Source: Sphingomonas sp. (GTDB lineage: Bacteria; Pseudomonadota; Alphaproteobacteria; Sphingomonadales; Sphingomonadaceae). From it: DNA of 64,000 nt. The stretch covers positions 186,001 through 250,000 of the forward strand of contig NZ_JAFKMA010000005.1 of the NCBI RefSeq assembly GCF_017304635.1. Reading direction: 5' to 3'. Of the stretch, positions 59,611 to 64,000 are shown one piece after another. A model generated the notes under the pieces. The model had not been told where the DNA came from. It ran no database searches and saw only the letters and a program-made list of their open reading frames with translations. Each line of letters begins with the position of its first letter. The first letter of the stretch is position 1. Position numbers and translations under genes: made by a program.

Positions 59611-61200
59611 ATGCGCGACGATCCCACCCCACCCGACAGCGATGCAACGCCGGCCAATGGCGTGCGCGCGGTGCTCGACGCCTGGGGCCAGGTGCTGGCC
59701 CCGGTCGCCGCCGCCGGGCGCGAGCATGTCGACCCGAAGGACCGCCGCTTCGCCGGGCCGGAATGGGAGCACCCCGTCTTCGACCTGATGCGCCAGGGCT
59801 ACACGATGATGGCGGAGGCGATGATGGCCTCGGTCGACCAGGCGCCGGGGCTCGACGAGGAACAGCGCGGCCGCGCGCGCTTCGCGATGCGGACCTTGGT
59901 CGAGGCGATGAGCCCGGCCAACTCGCCCTTCACCAACCCGCGGGCGCTCAATCGCGCGCTCGACACCGGCGGCGCGAGCCTGGCCGAGGGGTTCGCCAAG
60001 TTGCTCGCCGACTTCAAGCGCGGCCAGCTGAGCCATACCGACCCGAACGCCTACGAAGTCGGCCACAACATCGCGACGACGCCGGGCAAGGTCATCCACG
60101 AAACGCCGCTCTACCAGTTGATCCACTACACGCCGACCACCGACAGCGTCGCGGCGATCCCGCTCGTCATCTTCCCGCCCTGGATCAACCGCTTCTACAT
60201 CCTCGACCTGTCCCCGGAGAAGAGCTTCATCCGCTGGGCGGTCGAGCAGGGCCTGAGCGTCTTCATGGTCAGCTGGAAATCGGCCGACGCCAGCATGAAG
60301 GACGTGGTGTGGGACGATTACATCGCCGCGCAGATCGACGCGATCGACACGATCCGCGACGCGCTCGACGTGAAGGCGGTGCACACGATCGGCTATTGCG
60401 TGGCGGGCACGACGCTGGCCGCGACGCTGGCGGTGCTGGCCGCGAAACAGCAAGCCGACAAGGTTGCCAGCGCCACCTTTTTCACCGCGCAGGTCGATTT
60501 CTCCGAAGCGGGCGAGCTGCTCAATTTCATCGACGACGCGTATCTGCAACTGATCGAGAGCGTCTCGGGCGAGGGGTTCCTCGACGGGCGCTACCTTGCC
60601 GCCACCTTCAACCTGCTGCGCGGCAAGGACCTGATCTGGTCGCCGGTGGTCAACCATTACCTGATGGGCGACAAGCATCCGTCGTTCGACCTGCTCCACT
60701 GGAACGGCGACGTGACCAACCTGCCGGCCAAATGGCACAAGGCGTATCTGACCGACCTCTATCGCGACAACAAGCTGGCGACCCCGGGCGGCGTGAGTGC
60801 GCTGGGCGTCGGTATCGACCTGAGCGCGGTCGAGACGCCGTCCTACATCCAGGCGGGGCGCGAGGATCACATCGCGCCGGCGGCCAGCGTGTGGAAGGTC
60901 ACGCACCATTTCACCGGCCCGCTCAAGTTCGTGCTGGCGGGGTCTGGGCATATCGCCGGGGTGGTCAATCCGCCGAGCGCTGGGAAATACCAGTATTGGA
61001 CCGGCGACAGCAGCGCGCCGTCGCTCGCCGAGTTCGTCGCCGGGGCGGAGGAGCACAAGGGCAGCTGGTGGCCGGACTGGATCGAATGGATCCGCGGGTT
61101 CGGCGGCAAGGACGTTCCCGCCACGCACGCACGCGTGCCCGGCGAGGGCAAGCTGGCAGCGATCGAGGATGCGCCGGGACGGTACGTCAGGACGCGCTAG
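59611..61200 (+). CDS. phaC: class I poly(3-hydroxyalkanoate) polymerase
   Basis: 529 residues. It polymerises (R)-3-hydroxyacyl-CoA into PHA granules. The lipase-like box is GYCVAG with catalytic Cys263; PLVIFPPWINRFYILDLSPEKSFIRWAVEQGLSVFMVSWKSAD precedes it, and the histidine is in AGSGHIAGVVNPP with the aspartate in REDHIAPAASVW. The start is ATG 59611 with TTAGGAG 8 bp upstream; upstream frame extends into the box region. Confidence 0.95.
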   Translation: MRDDPTPPDSDATPANGVRAVLDAWGQVLAPVAAAGREHVDPKDRRFAGPEWEHPVFDLMRQGYTMMAEAMMASVDQAPGLDEEQRGRARFAMRTLVEAMSPANSPFTNPRALNRALDTGGASLAEGFAKLLADFKRGQLSHTDPNAYEVGHNIATTPGKVIHETPLYQLIHYTPTTDSVAAIPLVIFPPWINRFYILDLSPEKSFIRWAVEQGLSVFMVSWKSADASMKDVVWDDYIAAQIDAIDTIRDALDVKAVHTIGYCVAGTTLAATLAVLAAKQQADKVASATFFTAQVDFSEAGELLNFIDDAYLQLIESVSGEGFLDGRYLAATFNLLRGKDLIWSPVVNHYLMGDKHPSFDLLHWNGDVTNLPAKWHKAYLTDLYRDNKLATPGGVSALGVGIDLSAVETPSYIQAGREDHIAPAASVWKVTHHFTGPLKFVLAGSGHIAGVVNPPSAGKYQYWTGDSSAPSLAEFVAGAEEHKGSWWPDWIEWIRGFGGKDVPATHARVPGEGKLAAIEDAPGRYVRTR

Positions 61201-61225
61201 TTTGCGCGCCTCTCGGCGCGATAGT

Positions 61226-61303
61226 AGTACCGGCCCACTCCCCCACCCGACCTCCCAAATATCATACCTTATGGGCGGTCGGGTGGGGGAGTGGGTCGGC
61301 ACC
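61226..61303. repeat. GC-rich palindromic element, copy 2
   Basis: Arms CCCACTCCCCCACCCGACC (61234-61252) and GGTCGGGTGGGGGAGTGGG (61277-61295) pair perfectly over 19 bp. Compared with copy 1 at 38971, both G-to-A changes in the left arm are matched by C-to-T in the right. The centre has CCCAAATATCATACC and TTATGGGCGG, alike in both copies. Confidence 0.85.
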
Positions 61304-61326
61304 GCGACCAACAAATGACGCTTATG

Positions 61327-61388
61327 TTGCACTGCACAAAAACCGCTTGACTATCGTTGCCGGCTGCCTATTTTGTGCAGTGCAGCAA
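61327..61388 (+). promoter_or_regulatory. Phasin promoter with paired PhaR-like boxes
   Basis: TTGCACTGCACAAAA (61327-61341) and TTTTGTGCAGTGCAGCAA (61371-61388) form a 14-bp inverted repeat; each has TGCACTGCA or TGCAGTGCA, itself a palindrome. Between them lie TTGACT (61347-61352) and TATTTT (61369-61374), 16 bp apart, as -35 and -10. The boxes bracket the promoter, as expected for a repressor that shuts off phasin expression. Confidence 0.75.
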
Positions 61389-61408
61389 TGACGCTGCGGA
61401 GAACGTGC

Positions 61409-62119
61409 ATGTCGACCAAGGCTCCCGTCTCGAAGGCTCCGGCGCGCAAGCCCGCGGCCAAGCAGCCGGCGAACGTCGCCAAGCCCGCGGCAAAGCCGGA
61501 ACCGGCCAAGCCTGCTCCCGCCGTCGTCGCCCAAGCGCCTGCCGCAGAGCAGCCGGTGTGGCCGGTCATCGAGACCCCCGCCGTGGAACACGTCGTTACC
61601 GCCGTTGCCGAAACCGTATCCGCCGTGGCCGCCGACGCGGCCCCGGCGCTCAACAAGGAAGTGACCACCATGACCGACACGATCAAGGACGCCGCGAAGA
61701 CCGCCACCGCCAAGGGTGAGGCCGTGTTCGCCGACATGAACTCGCGCGCCAAGGCCGCGATGGAGAAGAGCTCGCAGGCGTTCGCCGAGCTGAACGACTT
61801 CAACAAGGGCAACCTCGAAGCGCTCGTTGAGTCGGGCAAGATCGCCGCGAACGGCCTGCAGACGCTGGGCCAGGACTATGCCGAATATGCGCGTGCGCAG
61901 TTCGAGGGCGTCACCGCCACGATGAAGAACTTCGCCGGCGTCAAGTCGCCGACCGAGTTCCTGAAGCTGCACACCGATTTCATGAAGGGTCAGTTCGACT
62001 CGTTCGTCGCGGAAAGCTCGAAGAACACCGAGGCGCTCATCAAGCTGGCCGGCGACGTCGCCAAGCCGATCTCGAACCGCGTCGCGGTTGCCGCCGAGAA
62101 GCTGAAGGTCGCCGCGTAA
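61409..62119 (+). CDS. phasin
   Basis: 236 residues. The first about 85 are Ala/Pro/Lys-rich (KAPARKPAAKQPANVAKPAA), followed by the phasin domain TDTIKDAAKTATAKGEAVFADMNSRAKAAMEKSSQAFAELNDFNKGNLEALVESGKIAANGLQTLG and a helical tail. It coats PHA granules made by phaC upstream. ATG 61409 has GGAG 7 bp upstream. A second in-frame ATG at 61670 with AAGGAA 9 bp upstream would give a 149-residue phasin without the extension. Confidence 0.93.
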   Translation: MSTKAPVSKAPARKPAAKQPANVAKPAAKPEPAKPAPAVVAQAPAAEQPVWPVIETPAVEHVVTAVAETVSAVAADAAPALNKEVTTMTDTIKDAAKTATAKGEAVFADMNSRAKAAMEKSSQAFAELNDFNKGNLEALVESGKIAANGLQTLGQDYAEYARAQFEGVTATMKNFAGVKSPTEFLKLHTDFMKGQFDSFVAESSKNTEALIKLAGDVAKPISNRVAVAAEKLKVAA

Positions 62120-62152
62120 GCGATCCCTTCCGCCCTTGCGGGCAGGATAACG

Positions 62153-62186
62153 AAAGCGGCCGCCGGGCAACCGGCGGCCGCTTTTT
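62153..62186 (+). terminator. Rho-independent terminator of the phasin gene
   Basis: AAAGCGGCCGCCGG and CCGGCGGCCGCTTTTT flank a GCAA tetraloop; the stem is at least 12 bp and the 3' arm ends in five Ts. It starts 33 bp after the phasin stop. Confidence 0.92.
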
Positions 62187-62208
62187 CGTGGGCGCAAGAT
62201 AGGACGCA

Positions 62209-62237
62209 TTGCCGCTAGTGTTATACTAACATAATAC
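62209..62237 (+). promoter_or_regulatory. Candidate sigma-70 promoter of the TonB-dependent receptor gene
   Basis: TTGCCG (62209-62214) and TAATAC (62232-62237) are spaced by 17 bp in an AT-rich island. Transcription would start near 62244, just before the paired operators. Confidence 0.5.
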
Positions 62238-62259
62238 GGCTTGACGCCGCTGAACTTTC

Positions 62260-62297
62260 GACTACAGGCGTAATCGAATAAGATTACAGACGTAGTC
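62260..62297 (+). promoter_or_regulatory. Paired BlaI/MecI-like operators
   Basis: GACTACAGGCGTAATC (62260-62275) and GATTACAGACGTAGTC (62282-62297) are two imperfect palindromes, 22 bp centre to centre (two helix turns). Each differs from the TACA-N2-TGTA consensus of BlaI/MecI/CopY repressors by one base, and the pair as a whole is also an inverted repeat. They lie between the promoter and the start of the TonB-dependent receptor. Confidence 0.6.
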
Positions 62298-62316
62298 AGT
62301 TGGGAGTTCGGGCGTG

Positions 62317-64000
62317 ATGGTTGGTTTTCCGGGTCGTGCGGCTTATCGCGCTGCGCTCCTCGCCGCGGTGAGCGTCGTGCCCGTCGCGGCATCGGCACAG
62401 ACCGCGCCGGCGCCCGGTACGACCACCACCGACCCCGCCGTCGTGCCCGCGCCGCAGCCGCTGTCGACCGCAGGGGCCAAGCGCGTCTATCTGCCCGTCG
62501 ACTTCGCGCGGTTCGCGCCAAACACCGCGTACGACATGCTCCAGCAGGTGCCGGGTTTCACCATCCGCGTCGCCGATCAGGAACGCGGGCTGGGGCAGGC
62601 GTCGGAGAACGTCCTCATCAACGGCGAGCGCATCGCCAACAAATCGGGCGGCGCGGTCGACGAGTTGCAGAAGGTTCCGGCCGGCAACGTCGTCCGGATC
62701 GAGATCGTCGATGCCGCCGGGCTCGGCATCGCCGGGCTGGTCGGGCAGGTCGCCAATGTGATCGTCAAGGCGAGCGGCGGCAGCGGGCGGTTCGAATGGG
62801 ATCCCGATTTCCGCGCGCACTATGCCCGGCCCCGGCTGTTCGCCGGATCGATCAGCTATTCGGGCAAGACGGGCAAGGACGGTTGGCTCGACTACACGCT
62901 GTCGCTCGAGGATTCGACCGGGCGTGGCGGGTTCGGCGGGCCGGTGCTCATCACCGATGCGACCGGCGCGCTGATCGAGCGGCGCGAGCAGGTCTATCAT
63001 GGCGAATCCGATATGGTGACGGCGAAGGCCAAGCTGGCGTTTCGCGGGCCGGGTTCGGCCAAGGGCAATCTGACGCTGGCGATCACGCCTTATTGGCAAC
63101 CCGTCTACAATGCCGACCGCCGCATCCGCGCGGACGGCGACGATCGCAGCCGGCTGCTCCGCGTCGGCCTGTCGGGGCAATATTACGACATCAGCGGCGA
63201 TTATGACTTCCAGCTCGGCGGCGGCCGGCTCAAGCTGATCGGGCTGCGGCACTTCGACCACGAGCCGATGACGACGACGCAGACGATGACCTATGACAGC
63301 GGCGCGCCCGACACCGGCACGCGGTTCGGCCGCAACTCGAACATCGGCGAGACCGTGGGCCGCGCCGAATATACGTGGAAGGGCGGTAAGAACACCTGGC
63401 AGCTATCGTTCGAACGCGCGTACAATTCGCTCGACCAACGCGGCACCCTGTTTAACCTGTCGCCCGGCCGCAGCTTCGACCCGATCGATTTCCCCGGCGG
63501 GTCGGGCAAGGTCACCGAGACGCGCTACGAAGGGACCGCGACCTGGACACGGCCGTTCGGGCCGAAGATCGATTTCCAGCTAGTGGTGGGCGCCGAGCAG
63601 AGCACGCTGACGCGCGTCGACGGCAACCTCGCGCCGCGCCGCTTCTTCCGGCCGAAGGGCAGCGTGTCGCTCGGCTGGCGGCCGTCGCCGGGGTGGGACG
63701 CCAATCTGAAGCTGCGTCGCCGCGTCGGCCAGATCGACTTCTACGACTTCCTGTCGCAACCCAATCTCAGCCAGGATCGCCAGAGCGACGGCAACCCCGA
63801 CCTCGTCCCGCCGCAGAGCTGGGAGCTGGAGGGCGAAGTCGGGCGCGAGCTCGGACGGTGGGGCAAGACGCGGCTGCGCGGTTTCTATCATCGCATCGAG
63901 GATATCGTCGACCTGATCCCGATCGGCGTCGACGGACAGGGGGTCGGCAATCTGCCGCTTGCGACGCGGCTCGGCATCCAGAGCACGAGCACGATCCAGT
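62317..64000 (+). CDS. TonB-dependent receptor, C-terminus cut by window end
   Basis: 561 residues are visible. A signal peptide (VGFPGRAAYRAALLAAVSVVPVAASAQ) and a Pro/Thr-rich linker lead to a plug domain (FARFAPNTAYDMLQQVPGFTIRVADQERGLGQASENVLINGERIANKSGG), then beta-barrel strands with alternating hydrophobic/aromatic residues. It is an outer-membrane receptor; the ligand is unknown. There is no obvious TonB box. ATG 62317 is chosen over the overlapping GTG 62314. The probable BlaI-type control upstream is unusual for a nutrient receptor. Confidence 0.9.
   Translation, partial: MVGFPGRAAYRAALLAAVSVVPVAASAQTAPAPGTTTTDPAVVPAPQPLSTAGAKRVYLPVDFARFAPNTAYDMLQQVPGFTIRVADQERGLGQASENVLINGERIANKSGGAVDELQKVPAGNVVRIEIVDAAGLGIAGLVGQVANVIVKASGGSGRFEWDPDFRAHYARPRLFAGSISYSGKTGKDGWLDYTLSLEDSTGRGGFGGPVLITDATGALIERREQVYHGESDMVTAKAKLAFRGPGSAKGNLTLAITPYWQPVYNADRRIRADGDDRSRLLRVGLSGQYYDISGDYDFQLGGGRLKLIGLRHFDHEPMTTTQTMTYDSGAPDTGTRFGRNSNIGETVGRAEYTWKGGKNTWQLSFERAYNSLDQRGTLFNLSPGRSFDPIDFPGGSGKVTETRYEGTATWTRPFGPKIDFQLVVGAEQSTLTRVDGNLAPRRFFRPKGSVSLGWRPSPGWDANLKLRRRVGQIDFYDFLSQPNLSQDRQSDGNPDLVPPQSWELEGEVGRELGRWGKTRLRGFYHRIEDIVDLIPIGVDGQGVGNLPLATRLGIQSTSTIQ

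Overview
The window looks like a stretch of chromosome from a high-GC alphaproteobacterium of the sphingomonad group (Sphingomonas or a close relative). This is inferred from gene content and style: a PduO-type cobalamin adenosyltransferase beside an HIG1 protein, a CC_3452-type secreted protein, an NDUFA9-like protein next to uppP, a TonB-dependent receptor behind a PHA module, and GC-rich palindromic repeats between genes. There is no rRNA, phage, transposase or CRISPR array. Genes are packed tightly and no gene-free gap exceeds about 300 bp.

Layout. 1-2.5 kb: an alpha/beta hydrolase (cut by the window start) divergent from a MarR regulator with a near-perfect operator between them, tRNA-Leu(CAG), and an NDUFA9-like protein. 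2.5-12.9 kb: uppP, the glutamate synthase cluster in the order gltD - DUF2059 protein - gltB, a FzlA-type GST protein, a CsaA-type tRNA-binding protein overlapping a DUF72 gene with an apparent CTG start, and a DUF202 protein. 12.9-20 kb: pepN, an EamA transporter, threonine aldolase and a bifunctional class A PBP. 20-27.2 kb: an FMN reductase, a GH130 enzyme, a TonB-domain protein, tRNA-Thr(GGT), then a membrane-glycan group (49-aa protein, GT2, SAM methyltransferase, GtrA flippase-like protein, GT-C membrane protein). 27.3-34 kb: a six-gene minus-strand operon (YhhQ-type transporter, argB, yggT, DUF167, folD, marC), a secreted repeat protein, a CNT nucleoside transporter and an unrecognised HNH-like protein. 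34-41 kb: 3-hydroxyacyl-CoA dehydrogenase with a small membrane protein; the ergothioneine genes egtB-egtD with a third methyltransferase; gluQ-HIG1-PduO; an HNH nuclease. 41-56 kb: ppc, a SleB-type hydrolase, ogt, cytochrome b561, GT2, thioesterase, S9 peptidase, a frameshifted MFS transporter, an M24 peptidase and the Rel/SpoT alarmone enzyme. 56-64 kb: a CC_3452 protein divergent from an HxlR regulator, thioesterase with TauE, an alanine-type aminotransferase, phaC, a phasin, and a TonB-dependent receptor cut by the window end.

Functional themes: ammonia assimilation (gltBD), anaplerosis (ppc), carbon storage (phaC, phasin, 3-hydroxybutyryl-CoA dehydrogenase), the stringent response, envelope building (uppP, PBP1, SleB hydrolase, glycosyltransferases), thiol and alkylation protection (egtBD, ogt) and queuosine metabolism (YhhQ-type transporter, gluQ).

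The most interesting signals are regulatory or structural: PhaR-like boxes around the phasin promoter and in the phaC divergent region; a strong internal start in the phasin gene; paired BlaI/MecI-like operators before the TonB receptor; HxlR half-sites; two copies of a palindrome whose arms differ by compensating changes; a 143-bp element with 20-bp perfect inverted ends; and several unusual starts and overlaps. No clearly new multi-gene system was found.
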